A stretch of 64,000 bases of DNA from contig JAWKNW010000004.1 of the NCBI GenBank assembly GCA_041391505.1, positions 309,896-373,895 of the forward strand. Reading direction: 5' to 3'. Positions 27,419-35,081 of the stretch are shown here, piece after piece. Made by a program: the position numbers and the translations under genes. The notes under the pieces were generated by a model. It was given only the letters and a program-made list of their open reading frames with translations. It searched no databases and was not told the origin of the DNA. How positions within the stretch are numbered: the stretch's first letter is position 1; each line of letters opens with the position of its first letter. Source of the DNA: Rhodothermales bacterium (lineage in GTDB: Bacteria; Bacteroidota; Rhodothermia; Rhodothermales; JAHQVL01).

Positions 27419-28480
27419 TCAGGTGCCGAAATCGACGTGCACGGTCAATCGCCCGTTGACCAGCATGTCCGCGTTTGCGGCGCTGCGGGTGAACTCGAAA
27501 TTGGGCATGATGTGCACGTTGGGGTTGGGGTGAAATTCAAGACCGATAATCGCGTAATCCGCATGGCTCCGGTTCGATCCGATCTCGGTCGAGAACCGGT
27601 CGTACCGCGCGACGCCGTTCCAGCGCGTAGTCAGCCGGACCAGGCCGAATACACTGAGGCCGGCGAAGACTTCGTCGCCACCGGCGTCGAACGTGATGCG
27701 GTTGTAGAATGCCTCGGCCCCGAGACGGAACCGCTCGAGGTCGACCCCGAGAAAAACGGGGAAATTCACGCCCCGATCGAGTTCGCCCGTGTAGCCGGCG
27801 TAATCGATGCCGGCGGTCGCCACGGCGCGCCCGTCGGGCTGATGCCACTCAAGCTGGCCGTACAGGCGTTTGTCCTTGTCGCGCTCCTGGTTTACGCCTT
27901 CGTTGTCTGCAAACATCACCGCATACCGGAAGCGGCGGCTGGCTTCGAGCGGACCGCTGGCGACGATCCCGAAGTCACGGGACGACACGATGCGGTTGCG
28001 GTCCATGATCGTCGCTTCGAGGCTCCGGAAACCCCAGAAACGCTCCGATACCGTAAAGCTGGGCGGCGCGGTGACGCCGAGGGTGAGATGGTGGCCGTGC
28101 CCGAGGGCGTTGCTCCACGTGACATACAGGTCTTTGATAAACGGACTCGGCCGTCCCTGGGCCGTCGTGGAGCTGTTCGACACCTCGACGCGCGCACGAC
28201 CTGAAAAGGAATCGTCGAGCCGGTAGTCGGCGGTGAGGTAGAGGCGTCGATAGGTGAAGCCGTTGCTGCCGGCTTCTCCGGAGTCGGGCGAGGCAAGCAC
28301 GTAGTTGTAGTCGATATAAGCGAGGCCGCTCAAATCGACAGGAGACTGGGCGAACGCCGGGAAAAAGGGTGTGCGAGTCAAAAAAATGCAGGCGATCACG
28401 ATCGCGAGGCGGGTCCGGTGGTGCGATCGGCGTGGCGCATGGGTGTTTCCATCTGCATGGAAACGCAGTAAGCGAAACAT
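27419..28480 (-). CDS. Outer-membrane porin, probably phosphate/anion related
   Basis: 353 aa from ATG 28480. The signal peptide follows a basic stretch (RLAIVIACIFLTRTPFFPAFA-QS). The barrel pattern runs throughout: LSGLAYIDYNYVLA, FTYRRLYLTADYRLDD, FSGRARVEVSN, LGHGHHLTLGVTAPP, RFRYAVMFADNEG, and closing RLTVHVDFGT. The FTYRRLYLTADY and RDFGIVASG segments resemble phosphate-selective porin O/P-type proteins of Bacteroidota. The upstream direct-repeat array and the downstream Na+/phosphate symporter support a phosphate-uptake role, but ion selectivity cannot be read from sequence. The last residues are not the classical terminal Phe. Confidence 0.82.
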   Translation of the reverse strand: MFRLLRFHADGNTHAPRRSHHRTRLAIVIACIFLTRTPFFPAFAQSPVDLSGLAYIDYNYVLASPDSGEAGSNGFTYRRLYLTADYRLDDSFSGRARVEVSNSSTTAQGRPSPFIKDLYVTWSNALGHGHHLTLGVTAPPSFTVSERFWGFRSLEATIMDRNRIVSSRDFGIVASGPLEASRRFRYAVMFADNEGVNQERDKDKRLYGQLEWHQPDGRAVATAGIDYAGYTGELDRGVNFPVFLGVDLERFRLGAEAFYNRITFDAGGDEVFAGLSVFGLVRLTTRWNGVARYDRFSTEIGSNRSHADYAIIGLEFHPNPNVHIMPNFEFTRSAANADMLVNGRLTVHVDFGT

Positions 28481-28501
28481 ACAGTTCGGTCAGATTAAGG
28501 G

Positions 28502-28545
28502 AGTCATATTACCAAGGTATTATCTTTGTGTTACCTTAGTGTTAA
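28502..28545 (-). promoter_or_regulatory. Pho-box-like array of four 11-bp direct repeats
   Basis: Read on the minus strand, units start at 28545, 28534, 28523 and 28512: TTAACACTAAG, GTAACACAAAG, ATAATACCTTG, GTAATATGACT. The core words TTAACA, GTAACA, ATAATA, GTAATA recur every 11 bp, the period of PhoB/PhoP sites (PhoP of Bacillus binds TTAACA-like words about 5 bp apart). A further TTAACA is at 28566-28561. The array ends 22 bp before the porin ATG. Confidence 0.6.
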
Positions 28546-28681
28546 CACCCTTTGTTGACCTGTTAATGCGCGGTGAAGACGCAAAAAGCCGTATAAATGC
28601 GGCGAGGACCCCCCGATGGAAGCGCAACGGGCTTCGTGGAGGGCCCTCGCTGGGAGCCGAACGTGGATGGGGAGCGGCGGT

Positions 28682-30046
28682 TTATTCGCTGAAATAGTGC
28701 GCGAAGCGTACGGCCGAGAGGATGCCCTGGCGATACCGGTCGAGGCCGAAATGCTCGTTGGGAGAATGGATGGAATCGTCGTCGAGCCCGAAGCCCATGA
28801 GCACCGTGTCGATGCCGAGCAATTCCTTGAAATCGGCGACGACGGGGATCGAGCCGCCCTCGCGGGTAAAGAAGGGCTCCTTGCCATAGGTGTCGGTGAG
28901 CGCCTTTGCCGCGGCCAGCATGGCCGGATGCGTGGTGTCGACGATGACCGGCTTGCCGCCGTGCAGGTCCTTGAACGTCAGCTTCATGGTGGTAGGGACG
29001 TTCGCTTCGAAGTAGGCGCGGATTTTCTCGACGATGGCGTCCGGCTGCTGATCCGGCACCAGGCGCATCGAGATTTTCGCGCCGGCTTTCGCCGGAAGCA
29101 CCGTTTTTGCGCCCTCGCCCTGGTAGCCGCCCCAGATGCCATTCACGTCGAGCGTCGGGCGGGCCGAGATGCCTTCGAGCACCGAGTAGCCGGCCTCCGT
29201 GCGCGTGGCGGTGACGGATACGGCGTGCTTCCAGCCGGCTTCGTCGAACGGCAGCGCCGCAAACGTGGCCCGCTCCTCTGCCGTGAGGGGGCGGACGCTG
29301 TCGTAGAATCCCGGGATCGTCACCCGGTGATCGGCATCGTGGAGGCCGGCGATGAGTGACGCGAGCACGTTGATCGGGTTCTCAATGGCGCCGCCGTACA
29401 TGCCCGAATGCAGGTCGCGGCTCGGGCCCGTGAGTTCGACCTGCACATAGGCCAGGCCGCGCAATCCGTAGGTAATCGACGGGATGGCCGGCGCGAACAT
29501 CGACGTGTCGGAGATCATGACGACGTCGGCTTTCAGCAAGTCCCGGTGCCGTTCGATAAACGGCCGGAGGTGCTTCGAGCCGCTTTCCTCCTCGCCCTCG
29601 ATGATGAACTTGAGGTTCAGCGGCAGCCGGCCTTCGCCCTGCAGGTACGCTTCCGCCATCTTGATGTGCATAAACATCTGCCCCTTGTCGTCGCTCGACC
29701 CACGGGCATAGAGGCGACCGTCTCTGACGACGGGTTCGAACGGGGGGGAGGTCCACAGGTCCAGCGGATCGGGCGGCTGGACGTCGTAATGGCCGTACAC
29801 CAGCACCGTCGGCAGCGAGGGGTCCTCGATCCGCTCGGCGAAGACGATGGGATGGCCGCCGGTGTTCATCACCTCGACCGTGTCGAAGCCGGCCATGCGG
29901 AGGTGGTCCGCCACCGCCATCGCACACCGCCGCACCTCGCCGGTGTACGCCGGATCCGTGCTGATCGAAGGGATCCGCAGCAACGCGATCAACTCATCCA
30001 CAAATCGATCAAAATGATGGGCGGCGTACTGTAGGGCGGTCTGCAT
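28682..30046 (-). CDS. M20 family dipeptidase (CNDP-like metallopeptidase)
   Basis: 454 aa. The metal site is complete: H86 in VYGHYDVQPP, bridging D119 in RGSSDDKGQM, catalytic and ligand Glu pair E153/E154 in IIEGEEESGS, D180 in ISDTSM, and a late His in SIHSPNEH. The lid (dimerisation) domain lies between about residues 210 and 360 (GPSRDLHSGMYGG). The family hydrolyses dipeptides with two zinc or manganese ions in the cytoplasm; no signal peptide is present. Full length for the family. It is transcribed alone: the 3' end lies 137 bp from the Pho-box-like array and the 5' end abuts the heptamer arm at 30048. Confidence 0.92.
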   Translation of the reverse strand: MQTALQYAAHHFDRFVDELIALLRIPSISTDPAYTGEVRRCAMAVADHLRMAGFDTVEVMNTGGHPIVFAERIEDPSLPTVLVYGHYDVQPPDPLDLWTSPPFEPVVRDGRLYARGSSDDKGQMFMHIKMAEAYLQGEGRLPLNLKFIIEGEEESGSKHLRPFIERHRDLLKADVVMISDTSMFAPAIPSITYGLRGLAYVQVELTGPSRDLHSGMYGGAIENPINVLASLIAGLHDADHRVTIPGFYDSVRPLTAEERATFAALPFDEAGWKHAVSVTATRTEAGYSVLEGISARPTLDVNGIWGGYQGEGAKTVLPAKAGAKISMRLVPDQQPDAIVEKIRAYFEANVPTTMKLTFKDLHGGKPVIVDTTHPAMLAAAKALTDTYGKEPFFTREGGSIPVVADFKELLGIDTVLMGFGLDDDSIHSPNEHFGLDRYRQGILSAVRFAHYFSE

Positions 30047-30047
30047 G

Positions 30048-30079
30048 AAAGTTTAAGGTTCGAGGTACGAAGTTCAATG
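30048..30079. repeat. Left heptamer arm flanking the four-helix-bundle gene
   Basis: AAAGTTTAAGGTTCGAGG... to 30079 matches the reverse complement of the right arm (30522-30556) at about 24 of 30 aligned positions with one gap. The words are degenerate GGTTCAA heptamers. It begins directly outside the start codon of the dipeptidase, between divergent genes. Confidence 0.7.
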
Positions 30080-30123
30080 AAGAGACGTCTAGGTAGTGAA
30101 AGACGCACTATCAGGGGGAAGCC

Positions 30124-30528
30124 ATGAAATCCATCAACGGCTTTGAGGATCTCGTCGTGTGGCAAGAGGGAATAAAGTTAGCCGATGCGATCTATGAAAT
30201 CACGTGTCAGGAAAGCTTTGCTCGCGATCGCTCACTACGCGACCAGCTGCGCAGGGCGGCTGTGTCGGTGTCATCCAATATCGCCGAAGGATACGAGCGC
30301 AACGCCAACGCGGAGTTTCTGTACTTTCTTTCTGTGGCAAAAGGTTCTGCCGGCGAGTTGCGGAGTTTGCTGTACGTTGCGAGAAATGCGGCCTATATCG
30401 AGGACGCTGCGTTCGCCACGCTGAGTGAACGTGCCGCGTTGCTGTCCAGACGCCTCTTCGCGTTGATGGCGGCGATCAAAAAAAGTGGTTGGAAAGGGAT
30501 TCGGCACAAACCGGCTGCACAACCTTGA
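30124..30528 (+). CDS. Four-helix-bundle protein (S23/23S-rRNA intervening-sequence family)
   Basis: 134 aa, ATG after a GGGGG-AAGCC leader. Family marks: FEDLVVWQEGIKLADAIYEIT, LRDQLRRAAVSVSSNIAEGYER, EFLYFLSVAKGSAGELRSLLYVARN; four amphipathic helices cover the protein. The family (TIGR02436) was first seen inside 23S rRNA intervening sequences of Leptospira and Coxiella and is related to Avd of diversity-generating retroelements. Free-standing copies are common and their function is unknown. Here the gene sits between two inverted heptamer-array arms. The stop codon TGA (30526-30528) is part of the right arm, so arm and gene are physically one unit. A second, diverged member is at 52567-52935. 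Confidence 0.9.
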   Translation: MKSINGFEDLVVWQEGIKLADAIYEITCQESFARDRSLRDQLRRAAVSVSSNIAEGYERNANAEFLYFLSVAKGSAGELRSLLYVARNAAYIEDAAFATLSERAALLSRRLFALMAAIKKSGWKGIRHKPAAQP

Positions 30529-30556
30529 ACCTCAATCCTCAAACCTTGAACCTTTC
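30522..30556. repeat. Right heptamer arm flanking the four-helix-bundle gene
   Basis: Five consecutive heptamers from 30523: CCTTGAA, CCTCAAT, CCTCAAA, CCTTGAA, CCTTTCC. Inverted relative to 30048-30079. It supplies the stop codon of the four-helix-bundle gene and ends exactly at the stop of the convergent lipoprotein gene (30557). Confidence 0.75.
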
Positions 30557-31090
30557 CTAAAACTCGCTCTCGTCGCGCCAGTTGATCAGGCGCCAGGGGG
30601 CGCCTTCGGCGGGGCGGAGGAGGAGGAAGTTGACGTTGCCGTCGCCGCGGAAGACGTCGCCGGATTCGAGGTTGATGGTGAGGTTGAAAGAGCGGATGAT
30701 GCTGGCGCGGCGATTCTCGTCGAACAGGTTCTGGGAGATGATCTGGTTCCACTCGAGGCTGATGAAGCTGGCGTTGGCGAACAGCCGGCGGGTCGACTCG
30801 ATCTCCTGGGCGAAGGCCCACTGGCGTTCTACCTGGACGTCAAAGTCGTAGTAGGTGAAGATGAAGGCCGAGTCGAGCAGCGGTTCGTAGAGGGAGAGGT
30901 CTCGCAACTCGTACGCCGCCTGGAAATTGGTGAAGAAGCCGTCGAGGGTCGCAGGGTCTCCGAGGAGGGCGCCGAACGGGTCGCCTTCCTCCAGCGCCGG
31001 CGCGAACGGGTTGCATCCCGTCAGGATCAGGGCCGTGAGAAAGCCGGGGAGAAGAAGGGTCAGAAGCGGCGTTCGCGGGATATTCGGCAT
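30557..31090 (-). CDS. Lipoprotein with NTF2/SnoaL-like domain, function unknown
   Basis: 177 aa. Lipobox LILTGC with Cys26. The rest reads like a small alpha+beta cone: an early helical part (DGFFTNFQAAYELRDLSLYEPLL), then strands DSAFIFTYYDFD, ASFISLEWNQIISQ, SIIRSFNLTINLESG, DVFRGDGNVNFLLLRP, PWRLINWRDE. The last strand, W-R-L-x-x-W-x-D-E, is typical of NTF2-like lipoproteins that end in a fitness-type strand. No catalytic residues can be assigned. It starts 33 bp downstream of the response-regulator stop on the same strand, so the two may be co-transcribed. Confidence 0.75.
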   Translation of the reverse strand: MPNIPRTPLLTLLLPGFLTALILTGCNPFAPALEEGDPFGALLGDPATLDGFFTNFQAAYELRDLSLYEPLLDSAFIFTYYDFDVQVERQWAFAQEIESTRRLFANASFISLEWNQIISQNLFDENRRASIIRSFNLTINLESGDVFRGDGNVNFLLLRPAEGAPWRLINWRDESEF

Positions 31091-31123
31091 GAGCGGGATG
31101 GATGCGGCGGCGCGCAGGTCCGC

Positions 31124-31816
31124 TCATCCGGTGAATTTGTACCCGATGCCGTAAACCGTCTGGATGTACTTCGGTTCGGTGGGGTCTGTCTCGATTTTCT
31201 TGCGGAGGGACGCCACATGCCGGTCGATCGTGCGGGTGGTGATGTCGCCCTTGATGCCCCACACATCGATCAGCAGCTGTTTCCGGCTCACGGTGCGGCC
31301 TCGATGCCGGATGAAGTAGTGGAGGATGCTGAACTCCAGCGCGGTGAATTGCAGCTTGCTACCATTTCGCTGGGCGGTGTGGTTGCTGAAGTTGATGCTC
31401 ATGTCGTCGAACGTGTATTGCTCGACCGACTCCTCGCCGGCGGTGTGGACGCGCCGGAGGATCACGCGCACCCGCGCGGCGATCTCCTTGGTGCTGAAGG
31501 GCTTGGTTACGTAGTCGTCGGCGCCGAGGTTGAAGCCCTTGAGCTTGTCTTCCTCCGAGGACGAGACGCTGAGGATGATGACGGGGGTGTCGATGCCGGC
31601 CTGCCGCGCCTCGCGCAAAACTTCGAAGCCGCTCTTCCGGGGCAGCATCAAATCGAGCAACACGATATCGAACGGTGTGGCGCCGATCAGCAATCGGGAC
31701 GCCTTTTCTCCGTCGGTAGCGCGGACCACCTCGTAGTTGTGTTCCGAGAAATACGTACCCAGCTGCTCTCCGGTAGCCGGGTCATCCTCTACGATGAGCA
31801 TGCGCGCAGCGTGCAT
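31124..31816 (-). CDS. OmpR/PhoB-family response regulator (orphan)
   Basis: 230 aa from ATG 31816 (MHAARMLIVEDDP); ATG 31801 and an upstream ATG at 31858 are alternatives. Receiver: acidic pocket E10-D11-D12, phospho-acceptor D55 (IVLLDLMLP), switch Ser/Thr in ILSVSSS, Lys in YVTKPFS. The C-terminal winged helix (residues ~130-228) has LQFTALEFSILHYFIRHRGRTVSRKQLL, the recognition helix RTIDRHVASLRKKIE and wing YIQTVYGIGYKF. No histidine kinase is adjacent. OmpR-type regulators of this kind include PhoB/PhoP, which bind 11-bp direct repeats. Whether this one reads the arrays at 28502 or 62785 is untested. Confidence 0.92.
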   Translation of the reverse strand: MHAARMLIVEDDPATGEQLGTYFSEHNYEVVRATDGEKASRLLIGATPFDIVLLDLMLPRKSGFEVLREARQAGIDTPVIILSVSSSEEDKLKGFNLGADDYVTKPFSTKEIAARVRVILRRVHTAGEESVEQYTFDDMSINFSNHTAQRNGSKLQFTALEFSILHYFIRHRGRTVSRKQLLIDVWGIKGDITTRTIDRHVASLRKKIETDPTEPKYIQTVYGIGYKFTG

Positions 31817-31970
31817 TTCCCGTGGGCTTTTGGTGGTGTGGACTGCGGAGCCGGGCACAAAGTAGGGCCGTTACAGGTATGCTCAACAGTAGACCTCTCG
31901 ATCTGGCTAAGTTTACAGCTTTACAACCAAAGATCGCAACCGAATCACCGAAAACGAAAGGATTTGGTTC

Positions 31971-32189
31971 ATGGTGCCTCTGGATTTTGTGAACTACGGA
32001 CCGCTCATCCTGATGACCCTGCTCGGGTTCTTCGGGCTGGCCGCACTCCTCCTCGTGCCGGTTTACCGGTTTCTGAAACGGGAAGAGCGGATCAGCGCGA
32101 ACTGGACCGTCGATCAGTTGCGGGAAGAGGCGAAGGCCGCGGAGGCGCGGGCGGAGGAGGAAAACGTGGGCGACGAACGGCCGGCCTGA
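31971..32189 (+). CDS. Small single-pass membrane protein, hypothetical
   Basis: 72 aa. ATG 31971 follows an AAAGGA ribosome site. One hydrophobic helix (PLILMTLLGFFGLAALLLVPVY, ~residues 11-32) is followed by a basic turn (RFLKREER) and a charged, helix-prone cytoplasmic tail ending EARAEEENVGDERPA. It stands divergent from the response regulator (112 bp) and convergent with ComEA (13 bp). No family is recognised. Coding is supported by the ribosome site, the fit between flanking genes and the clear helix-plus-tail layout. Confidence 0.6.
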   Translation: MVPLDFVNYGPLILMTLLGFFGLAALLLVPVYRFLKREERISANWTVDQLREEAKAAEARAEEENVGDERPA

Positions 32190-32202
32190 CCCCGTGGCGC
32201 GC

Positions 32203-32646
32203 TCATTCCACGATGAGATGCGGTCGCAGCGCTTCGAGGGTTTTTTCCCCGATTCCTTTGATCTGGAGCAGATCCTCGGGCCGGCGAAAGGGGCCTCGCG
32301 CTTCCCGGAACGCCACGATCCGCTCGGCCGTACGCGGGCCGATGCGGGGTAGCGCCTCCAGTTCGGCGGCCGTGGCGGTGTTGAGCCGGATCGGGCCATC
32401 CGACGCCGGGGCGTCGGCCGGGAGGTCCGCCGGTGGCGCTGCATCCGGATCGAGTGCGGGCGCCGGCGCGGCGAGGCTGTCGATCTCGACATAATATGCA
32501 GGATCGTACGGCACCAGCTCGTACCGGATGTGCCGCAGCCCGAGGCCGGCCGCGAGCAGAAGCAGCAACACGGCGAGTGTATGGGTTTCGCGTCGCGTGA
32601 GGGCCAGCCGCTGCTGAAGCCGGTAAAAAGGGTGTCGCCAGTCCAT
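32203..32646 (-). CDS. ComEA-like helix-hairpin-helix DNA-binding protein
   Basis: 147 aa from ATG 32646 (MDWRHPFYRLQQRL); an in-frame ATG at 32697 would add 17 residues. One N-terminal membrane helix (HTLAVLLLLLAAGLGLRHI) is followed by a Pro/Ala/Asp-rich linker and a C-terminal double helix-hairpin-helix: IRLNTATAAELEALPRIGPRTAERIV and RPEDLLQIKGIGEKTLEALRPHL. ComEA proteins are membrane-anchored receptors that bind double-stranded DNA during natural transformation. Many Bacteroidota have this short form without other com genes adjacent. Divergent from recO, whose ATG lies 110 bp away. Confidence 0.87.
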   Translation of the reverse strand: MDWRHPFYRLQQRLALTRRETHTLAVLLLLLAAGLGLRHIRYELVPYDPAYYVEIDSLAAPAPALDPDAAPPADLPADAPASDGPIRLNTATAAELEALPRIGPRTAERIVAFREARGPFRRPEDLLQIKGIGEKTLEALRPHLIVE

Positions 32647-32755
32647 GTGATCGAGTGGGGATGGTGCACGTTTCGGGGAGCGCCCCTTGATGCTCATTCT
32701 AGACACGGATCGACGCGATAACGTACCTTCCCCCCAGAAGCAGGCCGGCACCCGC

Positions 32756-33517
32756 ATGATTCTCCGCACCGAAGCGATCGTATTGCGTCATCTCGACTAC
32801 CGCGAAACGAGCCAGATCGTGACGCTGTTCTCGCGCGAACTCGGCAAGGTGACGGTCATCGCCAAGGGGGCCCGCTCGGCGAAAAGCCCGTTCGGAAGCG
32901 CGCTCCAGCCCATGGCGTATGTCGACGTCGTCCTGTACCACCGTCCGGGGCGCGACCTGCAGACGCTCAAGGAGATCTCGCATGTCCGCCCGCTGCTCGG
33001 GCTGAGCAAGGCGCTCGACCGGCTGGCGATCGGCCTCCGCATCGTCGAATTCATCAACGCGCTGCTGCAGCCCGACGAGCAAAACGCGCCGCTTTTCCAT
33101 CTGGCCGTCGAGACGCTCACCCTGCTCGACGCCCTCGACGCCGAGGACCCCGACAATCTGCTGCCCTATTTTCAGCTGCGCCTCGCCGGCATTCTGGGTT
33201 TTCAGCCCGCCGTCACGCGGGAGCAGGTCGAGGCGCTGCCCGAGGCGGGTGGGGCTCTGGCGCTCGAGAGCGGCGACGTGCTGGTCGGGCGGGGCGAAGG
33301 GGCGTCGTCGCGTCGCGCCTCGCGCAAGGCGCTCCGGGCGTTCGCCATCCTGGCGCATGCCCGGCCGGAGGTCGTCCTTCGTATGGCCATGCCCGACGCC
33401 GTGCGGCGGGAAGTGACCGCCCTCGTCGATGCCTATCTGCAGTACCATGTCGAGGACGCCTATCCGACCCGGGGCGAAAAGGTGCTGGGCGCCCTGCTGG
33501 ATCGCCGGGTCGAGTGA
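32756..33517 (+). CDS. recO: DNA repair protein RecO
   Basis: 253 aa. ATG 32756 begins MILRTEAIVLRHLDYRETSQIV, the standard RecO N-terminus (OB fold), with GKVTVIAKGARSAKSPFGSALQP and the conserved ALQPM strand. The helical C-terminal part (RPLLGLSKALDRLAIGLRIVEFI onward) follows. RecO helps load RecA on SSB-coated single-stranded DNA in the RecFOR pathway. The zinc-finger cysteines present in many homologues are absent (no Cys in the whole protein), as in E. coli RecO. It ends 53 bp before the lexA promoter, giving a recombination/SOS neighbourhood. Confidence 0.93.
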   Translation: MILRTEAIVLRHLDYRETSQIVTLFSRELGKVTVIAKGARSAKSPFGSALQPMAYVDVVLYHRPGRDLQTLKEISHVRPLLGLSKALDRLAIGLRIVEFINALLQPDEQNAPLFHLAVETLTLLDALDAEDPDNLLPYFQLRLAGILGFQPAVTREQVEALPEAGGALALESGDVLVGRGEGASSRRASRKALRAFAILAHARPEVVLRMAMPDAVRREVTALVDAYLQYHVEDAYPTRGEKVLGALLDRRVE

Positions 33518-33569
33518 CCCTCCGCGCAAACGCCGGATTCGCTCTTTCACCTCCTGGAACATTTTCTAC

Positions 33570-33598
33570 TTGCTTTTTTATCAGGAAGTGTGTATACA
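33570..33598 (+). promoter_or_regulatory. Sigma-70-type promoter of lexA
   Basis: TTGCTT (33570-33575), 17-bp spacer, TATACA (33593-33598, extended by TATG). The start point would be near 33605, about 125 bp before the lexA ATG. The -10 overlaps a partly palindromic stretch (GTGTATACATATGTGACA), a plausible operator for autorepression by LexA, though the LexA motif of this group is not known to me. Confidence 0.55.
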
Positions 33599-33729
33599 TA
33601 TGTGACATGCAGCGCGCTATGGGCTAAGTCGGGTCATACCAGCGGGTTGAAGCGATTTCCCTGCTCCGATCGAACGAAACGCCGGCTGCGCATGCACCTA
33701 CCGCCAGGGTGAACTACCATCACACAACC

Positions 33730-34389
33730 ATGAGTCGCAAACACCTTACAGCCAAACAGCACTCGTTCCTGAAGTTCTTGAAAAACTATGTGCGCGAGCA
33801 CGGCGTTTGGCCGACGTATCGGGAGATGGTCGATCAGTTCGACTATCGCTCGCCGAACAGTGTCACCCAGAATCTCCAGGCGCTGTATAAAAAGGGCTTC
33901 CTGATGAAGGAGGATGAGGGCTATCAGTTCGTCAGCGAAACGGCGAACCTGCTTTCGGGTCCGCTCCTCGGGATTCCCATTCTGGGCACGATCACGGCCG
34001 GCGTGCTCCAGGAGGCGATCGAGGACAATCAGGGCACCATCACCCTCGAAACTCTTTTCCCGAATCTGGATCGAATCTTTGCGATTCGGGTATCAGGCCA
34101 ATCGATGATCGGCGTGGATATCCAGGATGGCGATTACGTGCTGCTCATCGACGATGATATCCCGAACGGCGGCATAGGCGCCGTATTGTACGACGGTGAA
34201 ACGTCGCTCAAGAGGATCTATCAGGAGCAGGACGGGCTTCGCCTGGTCGCGGCGAATGACGCCTATAAGGACATCCGGATTTCTCCCGATATCTTCGAAG
34301 AAGTGAAAATCCTCGGACGCTACGTCGGCCACGTCAACAAAAACGGGATCTACAAACGCTCATTTACCGGACGCAGCCAAGCGGCCTGA
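33730..34389 (+). CDS. lexA: LexA repressor
   Basis: 219 aa. ATG 33730 is preferred to the in-frame GTG at 33709 because the family starts at MSRKHLTAKQHSFL. The winged-helix DNA-binding domain occupies residues 1-70 (PTYREMVDQFDYRSPNSVTQNLQAL). The autocleavage site A90-G91 lies in LGTITAGVLQEA. The Ser-Lys dyad is S125 (VSGQSMIG) and K161 (ETSLKRIY). Full length for the family. RecA-stimulated self-cleavage derepresses SOS genes. The next gene, a methyltransferase, begins one base after the stop codon, so the two share a transcript. Confidence 0.95.
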   Translation: MSRKHLTAKQHSFLKFLKNYVREHGVWPTYREMVDQFDYRSPNSVTQNLQALYKKGFLMKEDEGYQFVSETANLLSGPLLGIPILGTITAGVLQEAIEDNQGTITLETLFPNLDRIFAIRVSGQSMIGVDIQDGDYVLLIDDDIPNGGIGAVLYDGETSLKRIYQEQDGLRLVAANDAYKDIRISPDIFEEVKILGRYVGHVNKNGIYKRSFTGRSQAA

Positions 34390-34390
34390 T

Positions 34391-35017
34391 ATGACCACAC
34401 CGAACTGGAATCGGAATCTGCGCCAGAAAGGCGGATTCTGGAAGCATGGACGGTGGTACGACGTAAACATCGCACGTCGCCTGCCGCTTTCCATTCCGCT
34501 CATGGAAGAGCTTGTCGCCGCCCTTCCGCCGCTCGATTCCAATACCTCGGTGTGCGACCTCGGATGCGGGACCGGCAACGCCGGCATGTCGGTCCTCCTG
34601 GCCTATCCCACCGTCCATCTCACGGTGCTCGACAAAGACCCGGAAATGCTCGAGCTGGCTCGCGAGAAGATCAGCGAGATCCGCGAGGGCGTCACCCAGA
34701 TCGAGGCCACGGTCTCCCCGGAAGGCGAACCCCTTCCCGGCAGCCCCTACGATGTCATCATCGCCTCGATGGTCCTGCCCGATCTCATCGGCGGCAGCGA
34801 GCCGGAAGGCGCCGAAGCGGAAACGCGCTACGAACTGCTCTTTCAGGGGCTCGGCGCGTCCCTCGCACCCGGCGGCCACCTGTTCGTGGCCGACCAGATC
34901 GGAACGCTCGGTCTGTACCGGCTCATGAAGACCATGGAGCGCGCCGGCTTCAGCGATGTCGATTGCGCCTGGCGGCAGGACGACTTCTACGTCTGCGGCG
35001 GCCGCCTCGCCTCCTGA
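34391..35017 (+). CDS. Class I SAM-dependent methyltransferase
   Basis: 208 aa. The ATG lies one base beyond the lexA stop (TGA-T-ATG), so it is translationally coupled. Rossmann motif I VCDLGCGTGNAGM (residues ~54-66), motif II acidic LTVLDKDPEML, motif IV YDVIIASMVLPDL, motif after the beta-5 strand APGGHLFVADQ. The N-terminus (NWNRNLRQKGGFWKHGRWYD) is basic and aromatic. No substrate domain is recognised; members of this group modify small molecules or translation factors. Cotranscription with lexA predicts DNA-damage induction. It is followed by an 18-nt tandem repeat and a promoter gap. Confidence 0.85.
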   Translation: MTTPNWNRNLRQKGGFWKHGRWYDVNIARRLPLSIPLMEELVAALPPLDSNTSVCDLGCGTGNAGMSVLLAYPTVHLTVLDKDPEMLELAREKISEIREGVTQIEATVSPEGEPLPGSPYDVIIASMVLPDLIGGSEPEGAEAETRYELLFQGLGASLAPGGHLFVADQIGTLGLYRLMKTMERAGFSDVDCAWRQDDFYVCGGRLAS

Positions 35018-35045
35018 TCGCGTGACCCGGTCGACGCGTCAGGTC

Positions 35046-35081
35046 GGATGGCCGTGTCATGCCGGATTGCCGTGTCATGCC
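35046..35081. repeat. Tandem 18-nt direct repeat
   Basis: Two adjacent units, GGATGGCCGTGTCATGCC (35046-35063) and GGATTGCCGTGTCATGCC (35064-35081), differ at one base. They lie in the 228-bp gap between the methyltransferase and the GAF/PAS gene. No palindrome and no coding evidence. Confidence 0.75.
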
